This document shows, piece after piece, positions 47,113 through 57,349 of a stretch of DNA of 64,000 nucleotides. Source of the DNA: Wolbachia endosymbiont (group E) of Neria commutata (GTDB taxonomy: Bacteria; Pseudomonadota; Alphaproteobacteria; Rickettsiales; Anaplasmataceae); contig NZ_OZ034692.1 in assembly GCF_964026735.1 (NCBI RefSeq), positions 558,001 to 622,000 on the forward strand, in the 5' to 3' direction. The translations under genes and the position numbers were made by a program. Position 1 is the first letter of the stretch, and each line of letters opens with the position of its first letter. The notes under the pieces are model-generated. The model saw only the letters and a program-made list of their open reading frames with translations, made no database searches and was not told the DNA's origin.

Positions 47113-48591
47113 TCAAAAAGCGAATTTTTCAATCACAGATCGAATGAGGGTGCTATATATACCAGTTGCTAATATTAAAACTGCCATAAACAATAAGCAA
47201 AGGAGCATCGGTAATGGAACCTCGCTAGCCCGGCCTGATGTCATGCCAGCACGCGATGCTGAAATCTGCATCTGACTGCTATCAAAATACATTTTTTCCA
47301 TCATTTTCCACATGTATATGAGCGCAAGGAAAGATCCGGAAGCAAATACTATAAGTGAGACCCACGCATGAGATTCTATAATTGCTTTCATTATATACCA
47401 TTTGCTTACAAAACCACTTGTTGAAGGAACACCAATCAAAGCTAAACTGAGCAAAGTAAATACAAGGGTTGTATAAAGCATTGATTTCTTTAATCCTGAT
47501 AAATTCTCTATTTTTGTTGTACCAAACTTATAGGCAATGCACCCTGCAGACATGAATAAGGATGTTTTTATTATACTATGATTTATTATATGAAGAATCG
47601 CTGCAAATATGCCTGCTTTTGAGTTTAAACTGAGCCCTAGAATAATATAACCAATCTGGCTAATGCTAGAGTTAGCAAGCAGCCTTTTTATATCTTTTGC
47701 AGTTATTGCAAATATTGACCCAAATACAATAGCGCAAAGTGCAAGGATAATTATCACGTTGTCCAGTGGTGGTTTAAATAAGAAAAAATTTTGATAGAAA
47801 ACGGTATAAAAGATCCGGATAAAGACATATATCATCACTTTAGTCACTGTGCCTGAAAAGAATATGCTAATGAAACTCGGTGCTTCGCTATATGCATTGA
47901 CCAACCATCTGCTGAGTGGAAATAGCGCCATCTTAATTGAGAGACCAACAAAAATAAACAATGTGCCAAGCTTTATAATGTTATTGTCGTATAATGGAAC
48001 TAACCTTTCAGCCATATCGGACATATTTAACGTTCCAGTCATTGAGTACAAAAGCCCAATACCAAATAGATAAAATGTTGCCCCTATGGTGCCACTGATT
48101 AGGTACTCAAATGATGCAACCAGAGCTCTTTTATCTCTTCCCATCGAGACTAGCACATAAGAGGAAATTGATGAAATTTCCAAGAAAACATAAAGATTAA
48201 ATATGTCGTTTGTAACTAAAATCCCAAGCAGTCCACTGAGGCACAATAAAAATAGAGAATAAAAACCACTGATTTTGTTTTTGCTAATCTCCTTTTCATT
48301 AATGTGAAAGCTATAAAGCACACTGGTTAGTGCAATAAAATTCACCAAGGTTAGAATCAAGGCATTTAATACGTCAATTCTTAGCTCTATTCCATATGGA
48401 GGAGTCCAATCCCCAAGGTGATAAGTTATAATTTCGCCTTTATATGTTTTAACGAGTAGTATCGATGAAATGATAAGAGTAGCTGTTGTTGTAAAAAAAG
48501 AAATAAACCAAGATACTTTGTGTTTCTTGGTAAGAAAACAAAACATCGATGCAATTATTGGTATAATAACTTGTAAAATCGGTAATTGCAT
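47113..48591 (-). CDS. MrpD-like monovalent cation/proton antiporter subunit
   Basis: 492 aa, about 14 membrane segments, of the NuoL/M/N-MrpD superfamily. Seen: SGLLGILVTNDIFNLYVFLEISSISSYVLVS (conserved Glu in TM5) in the part near residue 110-140, ALFPLSRWLVNAYSEAPSFIS near 228-248 and the Lys/His-bearing segments after it. Complex I NuoL/M are similar, but the YVFLEISS context and the lack of nuo neighbours favour an Mrp-type subunit. Near residues 441-451 ([12 protein letters not shown]) a palindromic element is inserted in frame. It is divergent from the NDUFA12-like gene. Confidence 0.85.
   Translation of the reverse strand: MQLPILQVIIPIIASMFCFLTKKHKVSWFISFFTTTATLIISSILLVKTYKGEIITYHLGDWTPPYGIELRIDVLNALILTLVNFIALTSVLYSFHINEKEISKNKISGFYSLFLLCLSGLLGILVTNDIFNLYVFLEISSISSYVLVSMGRDKRALVASFEYLISGTIGATFYLFGIGLLYSMTGTLNMSDMAERLVPLYDNNIIKLGTLFIFVGLSIKMALFPLSRWLVNAYSEAPSFISIFFSGTVTKVMIYVFIRIFYTVFYQNFFLFKPPLDNVIIILALCAIVFGSIFAITAKDIKRLLANSSISQIGYIILGLSLNSKAGIFAAILHIINHSIIKTSLFMSAGCIAYKFGTTKIENLSGLKKSMLYTTLVFTLLSLALIGVPSTSGFVSKWYIMKAIIESHAWVSLIVFASGSFLALIYMWKMMEKMYFDSSQMQISASRAGMTSGRASEVPLPMLLCLLFMAVLILATGIYSTLIRSVIEKFAF
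47237..47267. repeat. Palindromic element in frame in mrpD
   Basis: GATGTCATGCCAGCACGCG with ATGCTGAAATC. In the gene's orientation it encodes [10 protein letters not shown], nearly the same peptide as in the PBP gene, and is 26/29 identical in DNA to the right half of the gap element. Confidence 0.78.
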
Positions 48592-48655
48592 TAAATTGTT
48601 GTTAATAGACTGTTAAACCATTATTATATATAATACTTTTTGTTTTGATACCCTT

Positions 48656-48970
48656 ATGTTATCTAAAATTTATGACGCAATAAAACGCATGTTACGAAGA
48701 GGTAGGAAATTTGTAGGAAAAGATGAAAATGGAAATTCTTACTATGAGTCAAGTAAGGGAAAAAGATGGGTGGAATATAGCGGAATTTCTGAACCTACTA
48801 GAGTCACCCCAGAGTGGCATATATGGCTCCACTATACCGATAATGCAGTGCCGATTAACAATAAAAGAAGAAAAGTAAAGCACATGCCTAATCTAACTGG
48901 TACAAAGGATGCATACTATCCAAATCAAAAAGTGAGTAACTACTATGAAAGCTGGAATCCTAAAAATTGA
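48656..48970 (+). CDS. NDUFA12-like complex I accessory subunit
   Basis: 104 aa of the NDUFA12/B17.2 family: KFVGKDENGNSYYESSKG, RWVEYSGISEPTRVTPEWH, WLHYTDNAVP and KHMPNLTGTKDAYYP. It is a small peripheral subunit of NADH:ubiquinone oxidoreductase found in mitochondria and alphaproteobacteria. It is followed, with an overlapping or 2-nt junction, by the mlaD-like gene, a common alphaproteobacterial neighbourhood. Confidence 0.9.
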   Translation: MLSKIYDAIKRMLRRGRKFVGKDENGNSYYESSKGKRWVEYSGISEPTRVTPEWHIWLHYTDNAVPINNKRRKVKHMPNLTGTKDAYYPNQKVSNYYESWNPKN

Positions 48971-48972
48971 AG

Positions 48973-49428
48973 ATGCGCAGATCTAATATACTTGAAGTAA
49001 CTGCTGGATTATTTGTAATAATTTTTACTATTTTTCTGATTTTTTTTGCTATTGACAAGCTATCCTACATAAAAAAAAGCTATAAGGATTGTTATAAAAT
49101 ACACGGCCTCTTTGCCAATGCTAACGGTATAGAAGTTGGTGATAGCGTTAAAATTTCAGGTGTAGATATTGGAAGCATCACTGCTATATCGCTTGATAAA
49201 GCCACTTATGTAGCGCGAATTGATATGTGTGTAAGCAGGGATATAAAGTTACCAATTGATAGTTCAGCTCTAATCACTAGTAGTGGCGTTGTTGGCAGTA
49301 AATTTGTTAATATATCTCCTGGGTCAGATACCAAGCTAATCTTGAATGGCGGTAAAATAGAGTATACTCAAGCTGAAGCAAGCATGGGTGGAATAATGGA
49401 CAAAATCCTTGGTATGTTTACAAAATGA
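48973..49428 (+). CDS. MlaD-like lipid transport protein (MCE domain)
   Basis: One N-terminal membrane anchor (about residues 8-27, VTAGLFVIIFTIFLIFFAI) is followed by an MCE domain (YKIHGLFANANGIEVGDSVK, VDIGSITAISLD, GVVGSKFVNISPGSDT). MlaD is the periplasmic substrate-binding part of the ABC system that moves phospholipids between inner and outer membranes. Its 151 aa is typical for alphaproteobacteria. ATG 48973 begins 2 nt after the preceding stop; a TTG at 48967 is the alternative. Confidence 0.9.
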   Translation: MRRSNILEVTAGLFVIIFTIFLIFFAIDKLSYIKKSYKDCYKIHGLFANANGIEVGDSVKISGVDIGSITAISLDKATYVARIDMCVSRDIKLPIDSSALITSSGVVGSKFVNISPGSDTKLILNGGKIEYTQAEASMGGIMDKILGMFTK

Positions 49429-49634
49429 TAGAGTAGCACCCAACAAAATATCCTCTTGCCCAGAGATATTGACTCTGATGTCAAACAAATTATCCAGCTA
49501 AATTACAACTAATATAAATAAATATGCGAATACATATATACTTATTAAATATATAAATTAACGAATTATTATAGTTTTTAACAAAATAATAGTATAGCAA
49601 AGTTTAGTGAAGTGTAAGTGAGTGAATAAATATT

Positions 49635-50448
49635 ATGAGGAGAAATTACACCATTAAACACAATCATACAGATAACAGAGCTTGTGGAAAGTCCATACAA
49701 AGTTTTAAGGTTGGTACTACAAAGATTTCTTTCTTTGATAATTCTAATAATATTATTACTGAAATACCTACACTTCCCGAATACTCTGGTAGTGACTATC
49801 AAAATCGATTGTATAAAAAAACTGAGTCAAGGCAGTTTGATAATCCTCCAGCAATATCTAATGTGTTACCTGACAGCTTTAATTTTAAATATGAATATAT
49901 AAGTTGTACCGTAAACCACGACGGCCTGTTACAACAAGAGCAAAACCAAATAAAAATAGATATTGAAACTGCTTATAGGGCGTTTAAAGAGAAATTTTGT
50001 CTTCAAGATAACAATGCAAATAAGATATAAAAGTTTATATTTTTAATAACAGGGATGATTTTGTAAAGTACAATAATCTTCTTAACATGGACTACGATGG
50101 TAAAACTTTATTAGCCGCGAAGTGGAAAAAGAAAATTATAACTTCAGTACAACAGGACATAGAAGTACAGAGCTAAATAAAGTAGAAAGCACACTCTTGC
50201 AAGCTAATTCTATAGAACAAAGTGGCTCCTTTTCTAATTTTATTTTTTCAGCAATTGAACTTATTGTTGGATCTATTACATCACTCTTTTCGTGGATATT
50301 TGGGTTTGCTAATGAAAAATCGGTGCGGTAATCTGAATTTAATCTTGAAGTTGATGAGCTAGACCACAACTTCGAAGAAAATTGTATAAATAATTATCAC
50401 GCATCAGATGATTACAATCATTATAACTCTCCTGATGGATTGTTATAA
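49635..50448 (+). pseudogene. Repeat-module protein A, decayed
   Basis: From ATG 49635 (131 aa) the protein includes EYISCTVNHDGLLQQEQNQI and IDIETAYRAFKEKF, which align with the module repeated in the next gene. A shift near 50025 gives IKVYIFNNRDDFVKYNNLLN. A shift near 50115 gives EVEKENYNFSTTGHRSTELN and a hydrophobic segment (FSNFIFSAIELIVGSITSLF, SWIFGFAN). TAA at 50329-50331 interrupts, and the same frame resumes EFNLEVDELDHNFEENCINN to 50448. So one diverged module plus a membrane segment and an acidic tail, with at least three disruptions. Confidence 0.55.
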
Positions 50449-50744
50449 TATAGCGAAATAACAAATTTCTTCAACCTCCCCTACCCTCTTTCAGTTGTTT
50501 ACAGCAGCTAAATCTCACGGATTTTCTGAACATGGAAAAATGACACAGAGTGGTATTTTATCCAAACAATTAGGTAAAAAATCAGGCGTATCATCTTGAA
50601 ATTCCTGCATTTTCTTTTTATTAATTTTTTATATCTTATAAAATCAAAAAACTTATATTTTAGCCATGCCAGATATATTAATTAATTATTATAACTTTAG
50701 CCGAGATACTGGTTTATGCATTTATTTAGTAGTGAGGTACAAAA

Positions 50745-52787
50745 ATGAGCATAAATCAAATTAATCAAAACAATATCCCACTTGTAACAAGTTTTAGAGA
50801 GAAACATGAAGGCAATGAAATCAATGCATGGGGTAGTAAGGATATTTTATATCGTGTGCAGTGTAAAGTGGGCATGGAAGAAAGTGAACTTTCTAAGATC
50901 ATCAGTAAAGCTCATCCTTTACTTATTAATGAATATAGCGAGCAAGGAGGACTGGCGAAGATTACATCTAACGTTGTTCTTGTTATTGGCACTGATAAAA
51001 AAGTAGAAAGTATAGATTTGTTAACACATGAGGACAACTCTCGTATAGCATTGGACCCATCGATTGTAAGCAGAGTTAATTCTGCAGCAGGTAACATTGA
51101 TACCCACCCTCTTGCAGACCAATCTTTATCACACCTGAAGTACAAGAAGCGCCAAGCAAGGTAAAAAGAAGTGTGGAGCTACCAGATGATCCTACGGAAT
51201 CAGTTAGCCAGCAGCAAACCCCTGAACTTCCGGCAGTGGATTCTAACCACCTTCCCGCAAAAGAGGTTGATGACGAAAATGCTTTTACGTTTCCACACCA
51301 AGATGTCAGTTATCGTATATCTCATGATGGCCTTTCGGAAGACGGAAAACAGAAAATCATAGAAGATATCATTCATTCTCATACAGCACTGGTTAGTGCA
51401 TGCCAAAGTTCATGGCCGTATAGCTCAAATCAAGGTATAATTATAAAAATTGATGTGGCTGATGATACAAGCATAAAAGATATATATTATAACAATAGTG
51501 CTCTAGGGGTATCGCGGCAATTAAGCAACACACTTATAAGTAAGAAGTAACTCTGAAACCAAGAATGTTGCTGAAAAGGTAGAGATAAGCCCAGAATTAC
51601 AAGGTAATTCGCAAAGCTCTCAATCTTCTATTGAGGAACCAGCTAGTTCGCTGCAAGTAGCTGAACTTCCGGCAGTGGATCCTAAACCTTCTACATTAGA
51701 CTTACCAGGTGATGTTATAGAGGATTATCGTGGAAGTTTTGACTTTAATCATGAAGGTATCAGGTACAGTGTGTGGGGTGGTTCCTTCTTAAAAGGTGAG
51801 AAAGAGCAAATTGCACAAAATATTAGAGATTCTCATGAATCGCTTGTTGCAGAATATAATGTTTTACATGGTAAATCTCCACATAGTGGTACAATGATAT
51901 TCATTGGTTATGATAAAGCAAATCAATTAAGTGATATATACTATGGAAAGATGCAGCAAAAGTATAAATCACCTGATCCGTCTTTCCTAACGAAAAAAGG
52001 AGAACAAGACCAAAGTGAAGAGTCGCATTCCACTAAGGAATCAGTTAGTCCTTTACTAGAACCTGACAATCTTCCTGCAAAAGAGGTTAAAGAGGTTGAT
52101 GACGAACATACCTTTACGTTTCCGTACCAAGGTGTCAATTATCGTATACTTCATAATGGCCTTTTAGCAGAGGAAAAAGTGCAAATTAGAGAAAACATTG
52201 AGCACTCTCACGAATCGCTCATGAATAAATCTGAAGAATTACTTGGAGAGCGGCTAAGCGAAAATGCACAAGTATCAATTGAGATTGATAGTGAAAGAAA
52301 CATAAAGAATGTGACGTTGCTTGGTGATTTACATTTCAAGACGAATCTTAAGGAATCAGATCTAGGGCTTACAGTTATAAGTAAACCTAAAGAAGTGCTA
52401 TCTGTACCAACTCCGGAAGAAGAAAAATCAAGCGTAGAACCGCAAGGTGAGCCTGAAGAACAAGTTGTTCCGCAAGCAGATGTTCAACTTCCTCAAGTGA
52501 AACATGCATACGAAGAATTTAAAGGAGGATTAGGGTTTGAACATCAACGTGTTCAGTACTATGTGACTCACAAGGATAACCTTTCAAAAGAAGAAAAAGA
52601 TGCAATCATAGGGGATATTAAAAATTCTCATGCACCGCTTGTCAATAGGTATGCCCACCAATTATCTGGAGAGCAATCAAATGATTGTATATCTGTAATA
52701 ATTGATTTTAATAAGGAAATAAATGCAATAACATCACGTGGACACAACAGTGATAATTTTGGCAACTCAAAGTCAAACTTAGCATGA
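50745..52787 (+). pseudogene. Repeat-module protein B: five tandem modules of about 90 aa, two frameshifts
   Basis: Three frames join into one protein of about 680 aa by a shift near 51130 (DQSLS to PEVQEAPSKVKRSVELPD) and another near 51545 (ISKK to NSETKNVAEKVEISPELQG). Each module has an aromatic strand with YR(I/V) (VSYRISHDGL, VNYRILHNGL, IRYSVWGGSF, VQYYVTHKDN), a charged helix of the form EEK..I...I..SH..LV, and a strand with IxID..... I..I. Linkers between modules are Pro/Glu/Ser-rich. No known domain is recognised. Good ATG (TGAGGTACAAAAATG) at 50745. An effector-like role is only a guess. Confidence 0.65.
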
Positions 52788-52793
52788 AGTTCA

Positions 52794-52833
52794 GTGGCCT
52801 TTTTGCCCTTTTTTGAGAAAATCAAAGAGTAAA
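52794..52833 (+). repeat. Dispersed repeat, copy 1
   Basis: GTGGCCTTTTTGCCC followed by TTTTTTGAGAAAATCAAA recurs on the opposite strand at 62680-62719 (GTAGCCTTTTTGCCC followed by ATTTTTGAGAAAATTAAA). It begins just after the stop of the repeat-module gene. It may be a downstream mRNA element or an eroded mobile end. Confidence 0.5.
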
Positions 52834-52970
52834 GAGAAGTAAACAATTAAATTTTGTGTGATGCTGGAGAGCGTGGTATTACTTTAAAAATCACACGATA
52901 TTTTGGTAAAAGTTGACAATTATTAAGATATTAAGTAACATTGTATATATATCAAACAGAGAACAAAATC

Positions 52971-54869
52971 ATGCTTACCAAAGATACAGTTAAGGATCAT
53001 TGTTCACCACAATCTTATTCTATATTACAATATTTCCTAGATCCTTTATCAAGATTGAAAAAAGAAGAGTTTAGGGAAATAGTACATAGAAAACACAATA
53101 TAGTAGCTGAAGAACTTAATCAGCAAAATGGAGAAAAAGTTAACCGTGCTATCGATGAAGGATATAAAAAATATTTGGATATGTGTAAGTTAGCTGATGA
53201 GGATGGGATAAATTTTTATATAACGAATAATGATACACAGAGCCCTTTCTATAACGAACATTCTGAACAAGCATATATTTGGTCTGCATTGGCATAACAA
53301 ACAAGTACATTGTTCTATAAATGAAATAGAGGGCGTCATTCAATTTTTAAGAAATGAAAATCTTCATGAATATGATATCAATATACCCTCCTTTGGTATA
53401 AGCTTATCTACAGGAGATTATTATAGTAAAGATATGAGAGATATTGTCATAAATAATAATTCTCAATTAACGGGTCAAATATTTTGCTCAAATAGCGTGG
53501 CTGTTAAAGAATTGATTAATCGCAATACAAATATTAATCAATATGGCCTATTATATGGAAACAATCCAATTATTTTGGCTATAAGCAAGGGCTGGAATCA
53601 CATTAATCCTGATTCATCAATAGAACCTTCTCATGATAAGTTTCCACAAATGGAGATTATAAATAAGTTGATGGAGTACCAAGATTTAGATATTAATGTG
53701 ATAGATCTAAAGACTGGCATGACACCGTTACATACAGCCTGTCTTAGAGGTGATTCTCCGGAACTAATAATAAAATTACTAGAGAAGGAAGCTGATCCAG
53801 AAGCTGAAGATTATTCAGGTAAGAAACCTGCTGATTTATTAAATTATAAATATCAAGAGGTGCAAAAGGTTATAGGGTCTATGACGGGGCGCATATTTGG
53901 TGTTTCGGTAGGTGGCACTAATGATAAAGAAAATCAATCTTCCTGTGCTACTTTACCAACCAGAAGAGAAAGAGATGAAAATGTTAAATGGATAAGGGAA
54001 GTATTACATTGTAATCAATCTACGTTTAATAAGGAAATTTTTAATTCAGATTCAAGGGAGCTAGAGAATAAAATAAATCAGTATAACGCTAAAACATTAC
54101 GTGATCGTGGTAGGGAAAGCGGTTAGAGTTCTGAAGAAGATAGTTTGAGTAAGATGCTTACAACATTGTTTAAGCAGAAAGATCAATCTTCTTCAAATAG
54201 CAACGTACCACAAGGACCAGAGATTGAACAGCCTAAACTAGAGCCTCTAGCAGAACAAGTACACTATGCACCAGATATTGAAAAATCTCAAAAGCTTATA
54301 GTGGAAGGAGCTCCAAGCCTTACTATTGGAGCTCCAGCAAAGGATTCAAAACCTGAAACAGAACATGTGAAACAAAATATTGAACAACCCCAACCAGGGC
54401 TTATAGCGGAAGAATCAAATTTAGCACCAGTATTGGAATCTCGACAAGAGCCTGAAGCTAGAGAAGCGCATCTTGCACAAAAATTCTCAAGAACCAGAAC
54501 CTGCAGCTGAAAAGGTTCTAAGCCATACTGCCAACATACATGAGGTGCTCCTGCGACTTGAAGAAGATTTTCCTGAAACCAAAAATAAAACACAAAATGG
54601 ATCGAATTCACAAACTGACTCTCAAAAACCTAAAAGTAACAGCAAATACTATATCGTTGGCTGTGCAATCGGTGGTGCAATTATTGGAGCAGTAATAGCA
54701 TACTTTGCAGGGGCTGCTGCATTAGTAGGTAGTGCAAGTTGCAGTATTTTTTGCAGCTGCTGTGGTTGGTGCATTACCTGGAGCTGGAATCGGTTATTGC
54801 ATAAATAAATGTCTTGATAGTCCTGATGTACAATCTATGTCTGGCCAGGAAAAGAAATTACCAATTTAA
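52971..54869 (+). pseudogene. Long ankyrin-repeat membrane protein with three frameshifts and one stop
   Basis: ATG 52971 (MLTKDTVKDHCSPQSYSIL) runs to 53297, then shifts near 53280 to GLHWHNKQVHCSINEIEGVI. Ankyrin repeats appear near 53.7-53.9 kb (KTGMTPLHTACLRGDSPELI, YSGKKPADLL). TAG 54124-54126 interrupts, and the same frame continues SSEEDSLSKMLTTLFKQKDQ into a Pro/Glu/Gln-rich stretch. Shifts near 54480 (LHKNSQEPEPAAEKVL) and 54745 (AVFFAAAVVGALPGAGIGY) restore a two-helix membrane tail (YYIVGCAIGGAIIGAVIAYF) ending at TAA 54869. The ankyrin plus two-membrane-helix plan is common in Wolbachia. Not functional as a whole. Confidence 0.7.
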
Positions 54870-54941
54870 TGAAAATTATGACTTTAAACGTAGTAATTCA
54901 GACTGGATCTATGAATCACAAATACTCTTCTTGATAAGTAC

Positions 54942-54973
54942 CTTGAAATGAATAAACCGAATGGTTATATTGA
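54942..54973 (+). promoter_or_regulatory. RpoH (sigma-32) type heat-shock promoter of hsp20
   Basis: CTTG (54942-54945, within CTTGAAA), 18 nt, then GTTATATTGA (54964-54973). This fits the alphaproteobacterial RpoH pattern CTTG-N17/18-CYTATnTnnG except at the first and last positions. It would place the transcript start about 25 nt before the hsp20 ATG, leaving a short leader that contains the strong Shine-Dalgarno. Confidence 0.55.
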
Positions 54974-55002
54974 ACTTATACTAACAAAAAGGAGGTGATA
55001 AT

Positions 55003-55452
55003 ATGAGTAATATAGTTCGTTCAAACAAGAACTTTGGTAGTGATGACTTCAGCATCAGGGGCTTACAAAGAGCTGTTGATGATATGTTCAATAGTTTTTT
55101 TACACCTGAACTTACTAAAAGCAGAAACACTTTACCAGCTTGTGATTTCTATGAAACAGACAAAAATTATTGTCTATCCATGGATTTACCTGGCTTTTCC
55201 AAAGAAAGTATAGATATTAGCATGTCTGGTAATAACTTAATAATTAAAGGTGAGAAGAAGTATGAAAATGAGTCATCTGAAGAAGAGAAAAAATATTATC
55301 ATCTAGAGAGATATTACGGCTCATTTTATAGATCTATTGAGCTTACACCAAATGCAGAGCAGGATAAAATTTCTGCAGATTTCTCAAATGGGGTGCTCAA
55401 AATAAATATACCTAAGTCTGAGAAATATACTAAAAAGATTGAAATAAAGTAA
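55003..55452 (+). CDS. Small heat shock protein, Hsp20/alpha-crystallin family
   Basis: 149 aa. ATP-independent holdase chaperone. The alpha-crystallin domain lies at about residues 45-145 (PACDFYETDKNYCLSMDLPG, GNNLIIKGEKKY, YYHLERYYGSFYRSIEL, ADFSNGVLKINIPKSE). The start ATG follows AAAGGAGGTGAT (54988-54999), a near-perfect anti-16S match unlike the weak sites of most genes here, so strong translation is expected. It is apparently intact between long pseudogenes, which suggests selection for its function. Confidence 0.95.
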   Translation: MSNIVRSNKNFGSDDFSIRGLQRAVDDMFNSFFTPELTKSRNTLPACDFYETDKNYCLSMDLPGFSKESIDISMSGNNLIIKGEKKYENESSEEEKKYYHLERYYGSFYRSIELTPNAEQDKISADFSNGVLKINIPKSEKYTKKIEIK

Positions 55453-56020
55453 TAAAAAATCTTCAAGGAATTGCAGGCCTTCTGTTTATTTAGGCTTGCT
55501 TTTTCTTTTAATCACACTTGAGTTCCTTGTTTGGTTGTTTTTTCCAAAATTTCTACTTTTACATAATTTTCAGCTATTAACCACTTTCAAAATCTTCTGT
55601 CAATTGCCTCCTATAACCACTTTGCTGAACGTATACACTTCTTATATATCACACCATTATACTCCGGAACTGTACATATTGAAGTCTTAAAATGAGAAGC
55701 TTGATTTCTTTTTTATGTTTAAACTCGTATTTTAAATAATAAATTAAAATATAATGCACTATTAAGTATATCTTATACTGATTATATAATATCTTAATCT
55801 TTTTCTTGACTACGCTATATGAGCTATGTATTGTACGGACAAATGAATGGTGTGAAGTTCATCTGTGTAAAAATACTAGAGTTTGTAGAGCCCCTTTACG
55901 TGGCGATGTTTTTATAGAGTTTAGCTCTGATAGAAACAGAAAGCTTAAATGTAGGCTGCAAAAGGTGGTGTTTGTATCCTTTATCATCATTTAGAAATTT
56001 AATTTTTTTTGGGGGTTGGT
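55453..56020. other. Intergenic, with a possible sigma-70 promoter for the collagen-like locus
   Basis: No convincing gene. Short frames here are hydrophobic AT artefacts or unsupported. TTGACT (55806-55811), 17 nt, TATTGT (55829-55834) forms a plausible vegetative promoter about 190 nt before the collagen-like gene at 56021. The rest is T-rich. Confidence 0.35.
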
Positions 56021-57270
56021 GTGAGAAATGAAGAACCATTATTAACGAAATTACAACGAAAAGTTAGACTCTTAGAAGAGGGGCTTGGAAATTTAGAGAG
56101 AAACCTTAAAGGACAGAAAGGTGAGCCAGGATCTCCAGGACTGAAAGGTTATCCAGGTTTATCTGGTTTAGATGGTGGTCTAGGACTTCCAGGACAGAAA
56201 GGTGAGCAAGGTTACCCAGGACTTGTAGGTTATAAGGGTGACACAGGTCCAGTTGGTCCTCAGGGAATTCAAGGTTCTAAGGGTGAACAGGGTATTCAAG
56301 GTCAATAGGCTTTAATGGCACGGATGGAACTCCAGGAGCAAAAGGCGATCTGGGACAGAAAGGTGATACAGGTGATAAGGGTATTCAAGGTTCAGCAGGC
56401 CTTAATGGTACAGATGGTTCTCCAGGACTAGATGGAAGAAATGGTACAGATGGCGCACAAGGTCTTAAAGGTGATATAGGTCCTAAAGGTGCAGATGGAG
56501 TAGGGGCTGGGTTAGCTGATCGATTTTTGAACGAGATGAAGAAAATAGAAAATAGAACCAATGCTGCTTCTTTAGCAGCATTGGAAGCTAGAGATGGTTG
56601 TGAAGAAGCTGAAAATAACACTATAAAATTGCATGCTGAAACAGAGCACTTTGCAAAACAAGCTGAAATTTTTAGAAATGATACTGAAGGTTTTAAAGGC
56701 GAGGCTGATAATTTTGCTACTCTAGCGTTTATATCAGAGAAAAATACTCAGGTATTGCATTGTGCCGTAAAAGATATGCTTCATGAAATGAATTCAACAC
56801 GTCCATCATGCTCTGCAGGGAAAAAGAGAGGAAAGAGAGAGATTGAAAATCAATATAATGATTTTAACGATCAATTGGCAACAAGTAGAGGAGATAAACC
56901 AACATCACTAATAAACACTGCTTTCGATGTTATATTTAATTCTGTTAAGGGTGTTGTTCAAGGTATTATTAAATTTATACCTTCTCTGCATTCAGAGACA
57001 GAAGATCCTACCTCACATCAAACACTAAAAACTGGGATATTTTCAAACTGCACAAAAGAGCAATTGGAGGAAACAAAACAGCAAATAAGTAATGAGGTAG
57101 GCAAGCTTTTACAAGAAGTTAATAAAGTAAGACAGTTTATTGAATCAAGACAGTCTACGAAGGTTATAGGACGAACTCATCAAACAGCAGATACTCACAT
57201 TGGAACTTACATCAGTAATGTGCAAATATCTTGCCATATTACTGCTCAATTAGCCGGTACATACCCTTGA
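56021..57270 (+). pseudogene. Collagen-like protein II with one frameshift
   Basis: GTG 56021 (VRNEEPLLTKLQRKVRLLEE) follows GGGGG. A short coiled coil leads into Gly-X-Y repeats (GQKGEPGSPGLKGYPGLSGL, GDTGPVGPQGIQGSKGEQG). At 56303 GGTCAATAGGC lacks one T compared with the later repeat GGTTCAGCAGGC; restoring it gives GSIGFNGTDGTPGAKGD and continues the triplets to about 56510. A second coiled coil (NEMKKIENRTNAASLAALEA), a Lys/Arg patch (KKRGKREIENQ) and an amphipathic segment (FDVIFNSVKGVVQGIIKFIP) follow. Secreted or surface exposure is inferred; no signal peptide is seen. Confidence 0.72.
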
Positions 57271-57349
57271 AGTTGGTGCTGGCTGAAGATTTGCCTTTAT
57301 AGTGATTTTTGGTGAGGAGCTATTACAGTGACTTTAGATAGAGCATAAT

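Noticed and set aside
46929..47132. Minus-strand frame of 67 codons including SSKRVDPSTAIGGEGETLW
   Set aside because: It looks protein-like in part but has no recognisable family or start, and overlaps both the IS481 remnant and the 3' end of mrpD. It could be a fragment; not strong enough to list.
55496..55994. Two short plus-strand frames between hsp20 and the collagen-like locus
   Set aside because: Composition is that of translated AT-rich non-coding DNA; no good ribosome site or homology pattern.
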